Below, in pieces: positions 1-8,415 of a stretch of DNA of 64,000 nucleotides; within the stretch, counting starts at the first letter, position 1; each line of letters starts with the position of its first letter. The translations under genes were made by a program, and so were the position numbers. The notes under the pieces were generated by a model. It ran no database searches, had not been told where the DNA came from, and was given only the letters and a program-made list of their open reading frames with translations. The stretch comes from Candidatus Saccharibacteria bacterium UBA5148 (GTDB lineage: Bacteria; Patescibacteriota; Saccharimonadia; Saccharimonadales; UBA4665). The stretch spans positions 179,807 through 243,806 of the forward strand of contig DHXU01000003.1 of assembly GCA_002413835.1 (NCBI GenBank), in the 5' to 3' direction.

Positions 1-484
1 TTGTTATCTGCGTGCCGTTGAGCACGATAGGATGCTCATCGGCTTCTGGTTCTTCGAGGTGTTTGGTAATGCGGTCGAAGTCTTTGGCTGTCATCGTGTC
101 GGCGTATTGATTGTTGACAGCGTGGGTATTACTCAGAGCCCGGGACCGTGTAATCTCCTTGTCGACTTTGATCCAGATGAGAACTGTCTCGGCGTGGTAA
201 GCAGTAGCGATTGACCGTAACAGGTCACGGTCTTTACGAAAATTGAAGTTGGTATCAAAGATAACACTTTGGCTGTCGCTGAGCAGCATATCAGTCGTCT
301 GGTTCAGGTGGTCGTATAAGGCCCGGCTTTCCTCGTACTTGTGTGTCGGTGCGCCGAACATCGCCCGACGCTCGTAATCTGCCCAGATATGCACGGCTCC
401 CGTCAGCTCGTGGATAATCTGTGAGGTGGTCGTCTTGCCCGACCCCGGATACCCCACCAGCAAATATAATACTGCCCTCTTCAT
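1..484 (-). CDS. P-loop kinase (AAA_33 / zeta-like), 3' end cut by window edge
   Basis: The minus strand is open from an ATG at 484 to the window edge. The product starts MKRAVLYLLVGYPGSGKT, a textbook Walker A (GYPGSGKT) at residues 10-17. Downstream are VIFDTNFNFRKDRD (a Walker B-like DTN segment) and WIKVDKEITRSRA (an arginine-rich lid region). This order is seen in the AAA_33 family of small ATP-dependent kinases, which phosphorylate nucleosides, sugars, RNA ends or antibiotics. The substrate cannot be told from sequence. The C-terminus lies outside the window. The frame and motif are directly visible; the exact family is inference. Confidence 0.8.
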   Translation of the reverse strand, partial: MKRAVLYLLVGYPGSGKTTTSQIIHELTGAVHIWADYERRAMFGAPTHKYEESRALYDHLNQTTDMLLSDSQSVIFDTNFNFRKDRDLLRSIATAYHAETVLIWIKVDKEITRSRALSNTHAVNNQYADTMTAKDFDRITKHLEEPEADEHPIVLNGTQIT

Positions 485-539
485 CAGCTCTATTGTACGG
501 CTTTAGCGGTTGCCAGTACAGAGGATATGCCCGGTCGTA

Positions 540-977
540 TTATTCCGGTTGGCTGACGTCGGGTTGGCTGAGAGAGGCATGAATATCATCGAGGACGCTT
601 GACGGCAAAAACGTTGGCACCATTTGCCCGTTGATGTGCCATACCTGGTTCCGATGATCAGTGTCGTTATAACCGAGCCAGCCAATCAGTTGGCGTGTCA
701 CTGTTCGGCGTGAGGTCGGGTCGAAGATCGGGTATTCAAATCCCTTGACGTCCTGTAGGGCTTGATTAATAACAGAATAACTTTTGTCCAGCTCCCAGCC
801 GACGAGTCCAAAAGCGACCATCCGTATCAGTCGATCGAAGTTATTCATAGCTTCATTCGGTAGATCGAGCTCCACGCTACAACTACGCTCGAATCGAGCT
901 GTCTGCAGCATAAAAGCAGCCAAATCACGTTTCTGGTCTCTGATGTCGTAGGGAGCGATCGTTTCAGCGTCTGCCAT
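540..977 (-). CDS. Hypothetical protein, 145 aa
   Basis: I do not recognise this soluble acidic protein (starts MADAETIAPYDIRDQKRD). It has no signal peptide or membrane segment. The C-terminal half (RRTVTRQLIGWLGYNDTDHRNQVWHINGQMVP) could be a small alpha-helical, DNA- or RNA-binding-like domain, but that is a guess. The start is supported by a -10 box TACACT ending six bases before the ATG, the leaderless arrangement seen repeatedly in this window. It points the same way as the kinase gene that follows, 55 bp away. Confidence 0.6.
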   Translation of the reverse strand: MADAETIAPYDIRDQKRDLAAFMLQTARFERSCSVELDLPNEAMNNFDRLIRMVAFGLVGWELDKSYSVINQALQDVKGFEYPIFDPTSRRTVTRQLIGWLGYNDTDHRNQVWHINGQMVPTFLPSSVLDDIHASLSQPDVSQPE

Positions 978-1224
978 ATGGTTAGTGTAGCCGAGAATTA
1001 ATAGCGCTTATGTTAGATACATCACATTTTTGGTGAATTCCGAAGTTTATGAAACTTAGAAAATACCATATCGAGATAATACAATGAAGTTTCACTGAAT
1101 ACTAGTATCTCCTTGCAAGTTGTGTGCTGCCGGCTTTCGGCCGAATCTTGCTGGCCCCCCGCCGCTGATGGCAGTTACTATTGATATTGACATTAGTATA
1201 CAAAAGCATTATAGTATAAAAATT

Positions 1225-2382
1225 ATGCCTGAAATCTCCCGTGTCCATCCAACTCAGCTCGAGGCTGAACCGATGGACGTTGAAAATGTTACGTTCGTCA
1301 TGGCCAGTATCAGTAAGTCATGGGTAAGAAGAGTTGAGCTCAATGGTCCTATTACAGACCTGAAGGCAGCTTGGGGAAAGTTACCCAACATCCGGTATGG
1401 CACGGTTGCAGCCAAGCGTAAGGATGCTGGCGATACGACCACATTCGAACTCGGTGAGTCCGAACTAGCTGGGCAATTTGTTCAGCTGAGACAAAGGAAA
1501 GCATGGAACAGCGATCCAGCTGTTGCTGCAGCCAAAACAGCTGACCATAATCGCTTCCGTAATTGGATCGTAGGATCTGGTGCTACCCTGCTGGCAACGT
1601 TCGGCGGTACTGTAGCTGCTGGAACAGTGGAAATGTCGACACCTTGGTGGGTACAGGTGCTGACTATCGCTACTCCACTGGGTGCGGGCATCGGTGCAGG
1701 CATGAGGTATGCCAAAAGTAACCCGGTGCATCAGATCGAGCAGGCGCATGGCATCATCGACGCTGCCGTACAAGATTTCGAGAGCCGTTCAGTTATGCTT
1801 TCAAGAAATGGCACCCTAGGGGTTGATGAAGCCTGGATGAAGCAAGCGATGATGGGAATCTCGAACCCGGCATATAAGCGTTCATTGTCCGATTTAGTCA
1901 GTGCCGGCCAGTTGGCAACCGGCGAGGCGGGCAGGACTTTGTATAATCCCGGCTCGTTTTTTATAAAGATGCTAGAGCAGGATGCTGACCCGACCGGACT
2001 TTGGTACGCAAAGCTCCTTGATGCGGTACAGGACTTTACGGCCCTACAGGAACAGACTTCTGCTGCCAGGCGGTCGATTGCAGAGTATCGAAGTCTTGAA
2101 GGTCATTCAGGCCAGCAGAATAAACAGGCAATCCATGAGTTACAATCTAAACAGATGGTGCTCGAACAACGGACCGCTGCTGTCGTCATGGATACCCTGA
2201 CTTTTGCATCGGAGCGGCGCTGGCAGCAGGATGCAGCCGAGGTTATGACTGAGATGGCAACTACTGCTGTTGACAACCCTCCGATGCGGACCATACAGGT
2301 GATGAAAAATTATTTGTTCAGCGCCGGTCAGCAGGTTGATCGGGGTGACCATGCTAATATTGTGCTTTTGCAACAAGCTTAG
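1225..2382 (+). CDS. Membrane-associated protein of unknown function, apparently interrupted by TAG
   Basis: This encodes 385 aa from ATG 1225 (MPEISRVHP). The frame is open back to 1120, but TATAGT lies 12 bases before ATG 1225 and the upstream codons look non-coding. Residues about 115-170 hold two hydrophobic stretches (NWIVGSGATLLATFGGTVAAG and WWVQVLTIATPLGAGIGAGM), probably a membrane hairpin. The rest is soluble and helical, ending in a long glutamine-rich helical region. The family is not recognised. The TAG at 2380-2382 is followed immediately and in the same frame by 54 further convincing codons, so this is either a nonsense-mutated gene or a readthrough product. Confidence 0.65.
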   Translation: MPEISRVHPTQLEAEPMDVENVTFVMASISKSWVRRVELNGPITDLKAAWGKLPNIRYGTVAAKRKDAGDTTTFELGESELAGQFVQLRQRKAWNSDPAVAAAKTADHNRFRNWIVGSGATLLATFGGTVAAGTVEMSTPWWVQVLTIATPLGAGIGAGMRYAKSNPVHQIEQAHGIIDAAVQDFESRSVMLSRNGTLGVDEAWMKQAMMGISNPAYKRSLSDLVSAGQLATGEAGRTLYNPGSFFIKMLEQDADPTGLWYAKLLDAVQDFTALQEQTSAARRSIAEYRSLEGHSGQQNKQAIHELQSKQMVLEQRTAAVVMDTLTFASERRWQQDAAEVMTEMATTAVDNPPMRTIQVMKNYLFSAGQQVDRGDHANIVLLQQA

Positions 2383-2547
2383 TCATATATTAAAGAATCG
2401 GAACGATTTTTATTGGATACCGCCGCGCTTGATCACTTTGATCGTGTAGAGATGACATATAAGGGGCTGGTTGAGAAATTCGGTGCTGTACTGCCAGTAC
2501 CCGATTGGGATATAGCCAGGGAACAATTTTTAGTTGCTGAGATGTAA
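2383..2547 (+). other. In-frame continuation of the preceding ORF past an amber codon
   Basis: Directly after the TAG at 2380 the same frame stays open for 54 codons to TAA 2545-2547. It encodes SYIKESERFLLDTAALDHFD, then RVEMTYKGLVEKFGAVLPVP and DWDIAREQFLVAEM. Composition and helical character match the upstream protein, and there is no separate start codon or ribosome binding site. The simplest reading is the original C-terminus of the 1225 gene, now separated by a point mutation (or sequencing error) creating TAG. Confidence 0.55.
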
Positions 2548-2570
2548 GATGGCTATTCGGGCCTCCCTGT

Positions 2571-3143
2571 TTAGAAATCGATGCCCTTATTTGCCAGATA
2601 TTTGTCATCAAAGTGATGCTTGAGTTTCTTCATCTCGGTGGCGATGTCGACCATCGGCAGGAGGTCGTCCGGAAAATTTCGCCCGGTCAGACACAGGCTG
2701 GTGCCGGGCGCTTTTGATTCTATCAGTCCGACCATCTGCTCATGGCTGACCAGTCCATCGTGGACGGCGTTGTTCAGTTCGTCGCAGATCACCAAGTCGT
2801 AGTCACCACTGGTGGCACAAGCTAAGGCTTCATCATAGGTAACCTGGGCCGCTTGTTTGTGCTGCTCGTCGCTGACATTCGACGGGCTCATATCGCCGGC
2901 TTTATAAAATCCTTTGCCGCCTTTATAAAAATACAATTTGTCCTTGTAGATCGGCATGATATCGCGGATAAAGACGTGCTCGCCGACGCCCCAGTATTTG
3001 ATAAACTGGATAAAGGCTACTTTCCAGCGGTTACCAAGGGCGCGCGACATCAGACCGACCGCAGCGCTGGTCTTGCCCTTGCCGTCACCGGTGTATACCA
3101 GGACGACCGATTCTTTGGTCTGAAAGTCTTCAAAATTACTCAT
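2571..3143 (-). CDS. cobO: Cob(I)alamin adenosyltransferase, CobA/CobO type
   Basis: The protein has about 190 aa, with the P-loop VYTGDGKGKTSAAVGLMSRAL near the N-terminus and YDLVICDELNNAVHDGLVS (Walker B-like, CDE) in the middle. These are hallmarks of the CobA/CobO/BtuR ATP:corrinoid adenosyltransferase family, which transfers adenosyl from ATP to cob(I)alamin. The start MSNFEDF (3143) overlaps the stop of the upstream gene by eight bases, which suggests translational coupling. A longer start at 3158 (MQNSTM) is possible. No other cobalamin genes are in the window, so it may serve corrinoid salvage or may act as a related ATPase. Confidence 0.85.
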   Translation of the reverse strand: MSNFEDFQTKESVVLVYTGDGKGKTSAAVGLMSRALGNRWKVAFIQFIKYWGVGEHVFIRDIMPIYKDKLYFYKGGKGFYKAGDMSPSNVSDEQHKQAAQVTYDEALACATSGDYDLVICDELNNAVHDGLVSHEQMVGLIESKAPGTSLCLTGRNFPDDLLPMVDIATEMKKLKHHFDDKYLANKGIDF

Positions 3144-3867
3144 CGTGGAATTCTGCATGCAGACTGTGGGTCTGCATTTTACCGACTACACGTGCCCTGC
3201 GTTCGGTGTTCTGGGCAACTGCCCGGCGCTGGCTGGCGAGTAACTGGCCGTGGACCGTCAGGACGGTATGTATGGCTTGTATGGCGTTGGCATTACCGTC
3301 ATATGTCAGCTCGCTGAGCAGTCGTTTGGCGATTTTCAACTCCGGGTATGAGACATCCTCGGAACCGACTTTTGGATTATCGTCACCTAGATTTCCGGGC
3401 TGGAGTGCGTAGTCGGTATACATATTCTCCTCTTTGACCCGGCGTTGTATCAAAGCTTTATCGACAAAAGATCTGGGTGGTGTGACATACTCAGCCAAAT
3501 GTAGTTCCAGCAGCCGGGTTATTTGGAGCGGTGTCTGGACTATGGCATGTCTATATCTTGTATCACCCTGCTTTTCTCGTTTTTGCAGGAAGGCCTGCGA
3601 TGAGTCATGGAAATAACCGCTGACGGTCTTAAGGAGCTCAAGGTCATATGCCTCCTTCGGCTCGGCTGTCTTCAGGCTGTCGATGTCAAAATCTTTTGAC
3701 AAGCAACAGTCTTTGAATCTGGCAAGCAGGTCAGGAAAGCGCCTGGCTTCTGCGGCTGGCATCGGGTTGTCGAAAAATGGTCCCAATACTTCGATTTCAT
3801 GGCGCAGTTCTGCGCCTTCAGATAATTCACCAGGTTCGGGCTGCGGAGTTATGCCTTCGGCTGTCAT
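3136..3867 (-). CDS. Hypothetical protein, 243 aa
   Basis: This is a soluble, charged, largely helical protein that I cannot place in a family. It begins MTAEGITPQPEPGELSEGAE and ends in a lysine/arginine/histidine-rich segment (RRARVVGKMQTHSLHAEFHDE). The ATG is preceded by a strong Shine-Dalgarno-like GAGGGGAG, unlike its leaderless neighbours. Its stop overlaps the start of the corrinoid adenosyltransferase gene, so the two form an operon. No catalytic motif is apparent. Confidence 0.7.
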   Translation of the reverse strand: MTAEGITPQPEPGELSEGAELRHEIEVLGPFFDNPMPAAEARRFPDLLARFKDCCLSKDFDIDSLKTAEPKEAYDLELLKTVSGYFHDSSQAFLQKREKQGDTRYRHAIVQTPLQITRLLELHLAEYVTPPRSFVDKALIQRRVKEENMYTDYALQPGNLGDDNPKVGSEDVSYPELKIAKRLLSELTYDGNANAIQAIHTVLTVHGQLLASQRRAVAQNTERRARVVGKMQTHSLHAEFHDE

Positions 3868-3945
3868 GATTCGCTCCCCTCTATGACAATAGTAACGATG
3901 GCTATATTGTAGCTATCTATAGCCTATCTGTAAACTGGACTTATA

Positions 3946-4194
3946 TCACACCAGGTTTTTGGCTTTGAGACTAGCATCAATTTTGGGACGGTCAAAGCCG
4001 ACAATAATCGTGCCGTCGATGTCGATGACAGGTATGCCCATCTGGCCGGACTTCTCGACAGCTTCGGTGGCGTATTCGTGATCAATTTCGATGTCGCGGA
4101 CCTCATAAGGGACTTTGAGTTTATCAAAGTATTGCTTGGCGGCATGGCAAAAAGCACACCAGTTTGCGCTATATATAATGGGTTTCGTGTTCAT
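3946..4194 (-). CDS. Glutaredoxin-like protein
   Basis: This 82-aa thioredoxin-fold protein has the redox motif WCAFC (residues 12-16) after a short beta strand (KPIIYSAN). It also has the cis-proline GIPVIDIDG and the C-terminal VGFDRPKI typical of NrdH/glutaredoxins. Such proteins reduce disulfides, commonly of ribonucleotide reductase or other client enzymes. The gene is monocistronic. TATACT ends exactly six bases before the ATG, implying a leaderless mRNA. It is divergent from the ATP synthase operon. Confidence 0.88.
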   Translation of the reverse strand: MNTKPIIYSANWCAFCHAAKQYFDKLKVPYEVRDIEIDHEYATEAVEKSGQMGIPVIDIDGTIIVGFDRPKIDASLKAKNLV

Positions 4195-4252
4195 GATCTT
4201 AGTATAGCACTATATAATGTATAGTAAAGCCCAAAACTATAGCCCCGGTGGG

Positions 4253-4282
4253 TTGTTTTCGGATAGTTCAAAATGGTACACT
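4253..4282 (+). promoter_or_regulatory. Probable promoter of the ATP synthase operon
   Basis: TTGTTT at 4253-4258 and TACACT at 4277-4282 are separated by 18 bases and resemble sigma70-type -35/-10 boxes. The -10 box ends eight bases before ATG 4291, so the transcript would carry little or no leader. No operator-like repeat is seen. The assignment rests on pattern only. Confidence 0.5.
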
Positions 4283-4290
4283 GGGTGTAA

Positions 4291-4668
4291 ATGGAGAAAA
4301 CCACTGTAACCAGTAAAATCGAACTGGCTAGCACTGCTAGGTCCGACAAAGCCGCCCGGGCTGCAAAAGATGACGCACTGCGGTCGCGGTTCGCCAGTGC
4401 CGCTATTGGTATGGGCTGGCAGCTGGCTGTGGTTGTTCTGTTGCCGATCGTCGGTGGCTACAAGGTCGACCAACACAACAATTCCCTGCCGCTATGGACA
4501 CTTATCGGGCTGGTACTTGCCATGGTAGGTTCCATAATTGTTATCCGCCGGGCACTGACGGCTTTTGGTAATTTTGGCCTGACTCCTGACGATTCTCCTG
4601 GCACTGCGGCCGACACGACCAGCGTATCGCAAGACTCATCGGATGCCACGAAAGAGACGCAGCGATGA
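4291..4668 (+). CDS. atpZ: AtpZ/AtpI-like ATP synthase assembly protein
   Basis: This 125-aa protein has a basic N-terminal tail, two membrane helices (GMGWQLAVVVLLPIVGGYKVD and LWTLIGLVLAMVGSIIVIRRAL) and an acidic Ser/Thr-rich tail. A helical hairpin directly ahead of atpB is the position and shape of AtpZ/AtpI, which help assemble the c-ring or form an ion-channel complex for the Fo sector. Its stop overlaps the atpB start by four bases. The function is inferred from context and topology. Confidence 0.75.
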   Translation: MEKTTVTSKIELASTARSDKAARAAKDDALRSRFASAAIGMGWQLAVVVLLPIVGGYKVDQHNNSLPLWTLIGLVLAMVGSIIVIRRALTAFGNFGLTPDDSPGTAADTTSVSQDSSDATKETQR

Positions 4669-5531
4669 TCACCTCCTTGCTTGCTCAATTCTCGGCTGAC
4701 TCAGGCCCGGCCGTCCATGTTGCGCCAGCCGGTGTCCTCCATCTGGGCGGACTGACCATTACCAACTCGATCCTCTATGGCTGGATCTGTCTGATCGTCA
4801 TCATCATCTTCATGATCGCGGTTGCCCACCGGGTGACTGTCAAGCCGAAGAGCGGTATCGTGCAGTTCGTGGAGGCGGGCGTCGAATTTATCTCGCGGAT
4901 GGTTGAAAACAACTTCGATGATAAGTCCAAGGGCCGTAAATACGTACCATTTTTCGTGACGCTATTCTTCTTTATCCTGCTGAATAACTGGCTCGGCCTG
5001 TTGCCGGGCGTCGGCGAAGCTTTCCGTTCCGGTGATACACCGCTGCTACGTGCTTTCACGGCTGATCTGAACGGCACGCTGGCGGCCGGTCTGGTAACGA
5101 TGATCTACGTCTATGCTTCATCAATCCGGGAATCCGGCGGCTTCCTGAAATACCTGCGTCACTTCTTTATCGGCAGCCCGCTGAATCCGCTTTACTTGAT
5201 CATCGGCCTGCTGGAAATCCTGACTGACCTGACACGGCTGTTCAGCCTGTCGCTGCGGTTGTTCCTGAACATCACGATCGGTGAGATTGTCATCGCCGTC
5301 TTCTCCTACCTGGGACATGTCGTCGCACCGCTGACGGCGCTGCCGTTTACGATGATCGAGATGTTCGTCGGGGCTCTGCAGGCCTACATTTTCACGGTCC
5401 TGAGCCTGATGTACCTAGCAATCGCTGTCAATCATTCACACGATGAGGCCGAGATTGAAGCTGGCATTGAGGAAAGCTTGACCGAACGTAAAGAGGCTGA
5501 AACAATGAAGTTAAGACCGGGAGAAGCCTAG
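4665..5531 (+). CDS. atpB: F0F1 ATP synthase subunit a
   Basis: This is the 288-aa stator subunit that forms the two proton half-channels against the c-ring. The diagnostic helix LFSLSLRLFLNITIGEIVIA carries the essential arginine (E. coli Arg210 equivalent), followed by FTMIEMFVGALQAYIFTVLSLMYLAIAV, the conserved last helix. Five or more membrane segments are visible. An acidic/basic tail after the last helix is somewhat longer than in E. coli. It is the second gene of the operon. Confidence 0.97.
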   Translation: MITSLLAQFSADSGPAVHVAPAGVLHLGGLTITNSILYGWICLIVIIIFMIAVAHRVTVKPKSGIVQFVEAGVEFISRMVENNFDDKSKGRKYVPFFVTLFFFILLNNWLGLLPGVGEAFRSGDTPLLRAFTADLNGTLAAGLVTMIYVYASSIRESGGFLKYLRHFFIGSPLNPLYLIIGLLEILTDLTRLFSLSLRLFLNITIGEIVIAVFSYLGHVVAPLTALPFTMIEMFVGALQAYIFTVLSLMYLAIAVNHSHDEAEIEAGIEESLTERKEAETMKLRPGEA

Positions 5532-5585
5532 CGTACAGAAGGTCCCGTTTATTTTGTAGGAATTATTAGTTAAAAGGAGTTAAAA

Positions 5586-5822
5586 ATGTTGACATATTTT
5601 GCAGCAGAAGCAATCAATACTGGCGTTATTGGCAAAGGTCTGATGATCGGCCTGGGATTCGTCGGACCAGCAATCGGCATCGGCATCATTGGTGGTAATT
5701 ACCTGCAGGCCGTCGGTCGCAACCCGGAAGCAGCCAAGTTCTTCGGACAGGCCCTGGTCTTCGTAGCTATCGTCGAACTGTTCGGTCTGTTGGCCTTCGC
5801 TTCAACCTTCATCGTCAAATAA
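5586..5822 (+). CDS. atpE: F0F1 ATP synthase subunit c
   Basis: This 78-aa hairpin proteolipid has helix 1 glycine-rich (GLMIGLGFVGPAIGIGIIGG), the polar loop GRNPEAAKFF, and helix 2 with the ion-binding glutamate in LVFVAIVELFGLLAFAS. The Na+-specific Gln in helix 1 and the ES/ET pair in helix 2 are absent, so proton coupling is the more likely mode. AAAAGGAG, eight bases upstream of the ATG, is one of the better Shine-Dalgarno sites in the window and fits the high synthesis rate needed for subunit c. Confidence 0.97.
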   Translation: MLTYFAAEAINTGVIGKGLMIGLGFVGPAIGIGIIGGNYLQAVGRNPEAAKFFGQALVFVAIVELFGLLAFASTFIVK

Positions 5823-5846
5823 TATTTAGAAACCACTTAGGAATAC

Positions 5847-6431
5847 ATGCTTAATTCATTAACAACATTCGGAGCTGAAAGTTCGTCGTCCGGCATCGGG
5901 GCACTTGGTATCGATCCACGGGCGCTTGTCATTCAGCTGATCACCTTCGTGCTGGCTTACTTCGTGCTGCGCCGCTATGCCTTCAAGCCGATCCTGAAAG
6001 TACTCCAGGAGCGCCGCGAGCTGATCGAAAGCGGAGTGAAGATCGGTGAAGAGATGCAGAAGGAACTTGTCGAGCTCGACAAGCAAATCTCGGCTACCCT
6101 GCGCGATGCCCGGCTGCAGGCTGACGGTATCGTCTCCGAAGCCCATGACGCCGCTCGTGACACAGTCGCTGAAGCCGAGGAAAAAGCCCGTCAGAAGGCT
6201 GATAACATCACCGCTGACGCCCGTACCCGCGCCGAGCAGGACAAACAGCAGATGCGCAAGCAGCTCGAAAAAGAAGTCATTGGCTGGGTATCCGATGCCA
6301 CCGAGGCTATCATCGATGAAAAAGTTGATGCAACCAAAGATGCCAGCTTGATTGATCGGGCCCTCAAATCCCGCGTGGCTGGTCCGCCCGCACATCGTCC
6401 GGCGACACATGGTAAGGAACAAGCCGCCTGA
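5847..6431 (+). CDS. atpF: F0F1 ATP synthase subunit b
   Basis: This 194-aa peripheral-stalk subunit has an N-terminal membrane helix (ALVIQLITFVLAYFVLRRYAF). A long charged coiled coil follows (KPILKVLQERRELIESGVKI to about residue 160), and the tail is short and Ala/Pro/His-rich. The stop codon overlaps the atpH start by one base. The length is a little above the usual 155-170 aa, which may compensate for the short delta subunit. Confidence 0.95.
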   Translation: MLNSLTTFGAESSSSGIGALGIDPRALVIQLITFVLAYFVLRRYAFKPILKVLQERRELIESGVKIGEEMQKELVELDKQISATLRDARLQADGIVSEAHDAARDTVAEAEEKARQKADNITADARTRAEQDKQQMRKQLEKEVIGWVSDATEAIIDEKVDATKDASLIDRALKSRVAGPPAHRPATHGKEQAA

Positions 6432-6829
6432 TGAAAACACCTCGCCACCAGATTGCCGCTGCGCTCGCTCGTCGTTCACTGGCGACAGCTGACAGCCAGA
6501 CTCTGGCGGCCGAGATTGCAGCCTTCTTGCTTGACGAGCATCGCACCAGCGAGCTGAATTCGCTGCTACGCGACGTCTCGCAGTATCGGGCAGACCACGG
6601 CATCGTCGAAGTGGTTGCAGTCAGCGCGTTCGATCTGTTGGACAATGTCCGCGCTGATATCACCGCCCAGGTCCGTGAAATGTTTCCAGAATCTCGTGAA
6701 ATTATTATCAGCCAGCGCCTCGATGATAATATCATCGGTGGCGTCCGCCTCGAATTTCCGAACCAGCAGCTCGATCTGAGTGTCCGCAGCAAATTAAACC
6801 GTTTGAAACAATTAACCAACCACGCCTGA
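6431..6829 (+). CDS. atpH: F0F1 ATP synthase subunit delta, short form
   Basis: This 132-aa protein is in the delta position. The C-terminal part (EIIISQRLDDNIIGGVRLEFPNQQLDLSVRSKLNRL) matches the conserved end of delta/OSCP, which clamps the b stalk to F1. Typical delta is about 175-180 aa. Here the N-terminal six-helix domain is clearly reduced (about 100 residues precede the conserved tail). Its place between atpF and atpA makes the call safe. Confidence 0.9.
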   Translation: MKTPRHQIAAALARRSLATADSQTLAAEIAAFLLDEHRTSELNSLLRDVSQYRADHGIVEVVAVSAFDLLDNVRADITAQVREMFPESREIIISQRLDDNIIGGVRLEFPNQQLDLSVRSKLNRLKQLTNHA

Positions 6830-6858
6830 TCAGGCCGAAAGAGACGAAAGGAAAGATA

Positions 6859-8400
6859 ATGGCCGAACTATCCATACAAGAATTATCAGATGATATCCGG
6901 GCAGCGATTGCCGAACTGAAGACGCGGCCGGAAATCGAGAATGTCGGTGTCGTGACCCGCGTCGGTGACGGCATTGCCTGGGTCTATGGCCTGCCAGGCG
7001 CTGGATTTAACGAAATGCTCGAGATTGACGGCGTCAGCGGTCAGAAAATAACTGCCTTTGCCTTCAACCTTGGTGAAGATGAAATCGGCGCTGTCGTCCT
7101 TGGTGATGACGTCGAGGTCAAAGCCGGTGCCAAAGTCCGCCTCAGCGGCCAGGTGCTGGAAGTGCCTGTCGGACCTGAGCTTGTCGGCCGGGTTGTCGAT
7201 CCGCTCGGCAATCCACTGGACGGCGGTGCTCCAATCAAGACGAAGCAGATGAGCCGCGTTGAGCGCCCTGCCCCAGGTGTCCTGGCCCGTAAATCGGTTC
7301 ATGAACCACTGATGACCGGCCTGATGGCGATCGACGCCATTGTGCCCATCGGCCGTGGCCAGCGCGAGCTGATCATCGGTGACCGCCAGACTGGTAAGAC
7401 GGCTATTGCTGTTGATACGATGGTCAACCAGTCACGCCAGAAAACTGGTGTTATCAACGTCTACGTCGCCATCGGTCAGAAGTCATCGAAGGTCGCCGCG
7501 CTTCAGGAGCGCCTGAAGCGCGAGGGTGTCATGGATCAGACGATTATCGTCGCTACTAGCCCGGCTGATCCTGCAGCTATGCTGTATCTGGCACCGTACA
7601 CTGGTGCGGCCATCGGTGAATATTTCCGTGACAACGGCCAGCACGCCCTGATTGTCTTTGATGACCTGACCAAGCACGCTCAGGCCTACCGCCAGATGTC
7701 CCTGCTGCTGCGCCGCCCACCAGGCCGTGAAGCTTATCCGGGTGATGTCTTCTACCTGCATTCCCGCTTACTGGAGCGCGCCGCCAAGCTGTCCGATGAG
7801 CTTGGTGCCGGTTCATTGACTGCCCTGCCGATCATCGAAACCCAGGCCGGTGATATCTCGGCCTACATCCCGACCAACGTCATTTCGATTACCGATGGCC
7901 AGATCTTCCTGGAAACAAACTTGTTCTACCAGGGTGTCCGCCCGGCTATCTCAGTCGGACTGTCGGTCTCCCGTGTCGGTGGTGCCGCCCAGTCAAAGGC
8001 TATCAAAGCCGTTGGTGGTGGCCTGAAGCTCAGCCTGGCTCAGTTCCGCGAACTGGCTGCCTTCAGCCAGTTCTCGACTGACCTTGACCCAGAGACCCGC
8101 CAGACTATCGAACGCGGCCAACGCCTGACTGAGCTACTCAAGCAGCCACAGTACAGCCCGTACGCTATCTGGGAAATGTACAGCTCACTGTTGGCGGCAA
8201 CCGAAGGTTGTTTCGATAAGGTTCCTCTTGAAAAGCTCAAGACAGCTGAAGAATCCCTGCACCGTGAGCTGAAGAGTAAGCACGCCAAATTAGTCGAAAC
8301 CACCAACACGGGTGACAAAGTATCTGACGAAGACCAGGCAGCAATTATCAAAGTTGCAAAGTCGGTTGCTGAAACGTACGAGCAAACCGGGAAAGTTTAA
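6859..8400 (+). CDS. atpA: F0F1 ATP synthase subunit alpha
   Basis: This 513-aa protein of normal length is the non-catalytic nucleotide-binding subunit. The P-loop is GDRQTGKTAIAVD (about residue 175). The family signature PAISVGLSVSRVGGAAQ with the arginine finger region is near 370. The N-terminal beta-barrel and C-terminal helical domain are intact. AAAGGAAAG lies upstream of the ATG. The next ORF is not atpG but an unrelated small gene. Confidence 0.98.
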   Translation: MAELSIQELSDDIRAAIAELKTRPEIENVGVVTRVGDGIAWVYGLPGAGFNEMLEIDGVSGQKITAFAFNLGEDEIGAVVLGDDVEVKAGAKVRLSGQVLEVPVGPELVGRVVDPLGNPLDGGAPIKTKQMSRVERPAPGVLARKSVHEPLMTGLMAIDAIVPIGRGQRELIIGDRQTGKTAIAVDTMVNQSRQKTGVINVYVAIGQKSSKVAALQERLKREGVMDQTIIVATSPADPAAMLYLAPYTGAAIGEYFRDNGQHALIVFDDLTKHAQAYRQMSLLLRRPPGREAYPGDVFYLHSRLLERAAKLSDELGAGSLTALPIIETQAGDISAYIPTNVISITDGQIFLETNLFYQGVRPAISVGLSVSRVGGAAQSKAIKAVGGGLKLSLAQFRELAAFSQFSTDLDPETRQTIERGQRLTELLKQPQYSPYAIWEMYSSLLAATEGCFDKVPLEKLKTAEESLHRELKSKHAKLVETTNTGDKVSDEDQAAIIKVAKSVAETYEQTGKV

Positions 8401-8415
8401 TCGGGTATATTAATT

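Noticed and set aside
2380..2382. Alternative genetic code (TAG or TGA sense)
   Set aside because: TAG and TGA end many other clear genes in the window, so the standard bacterial code applies.
5859..6479. Long minus-strand ORF of 206 codons opposite atpF
   Set aside because: It is antisense to a clear conserved gene and has no recognisable protein features.
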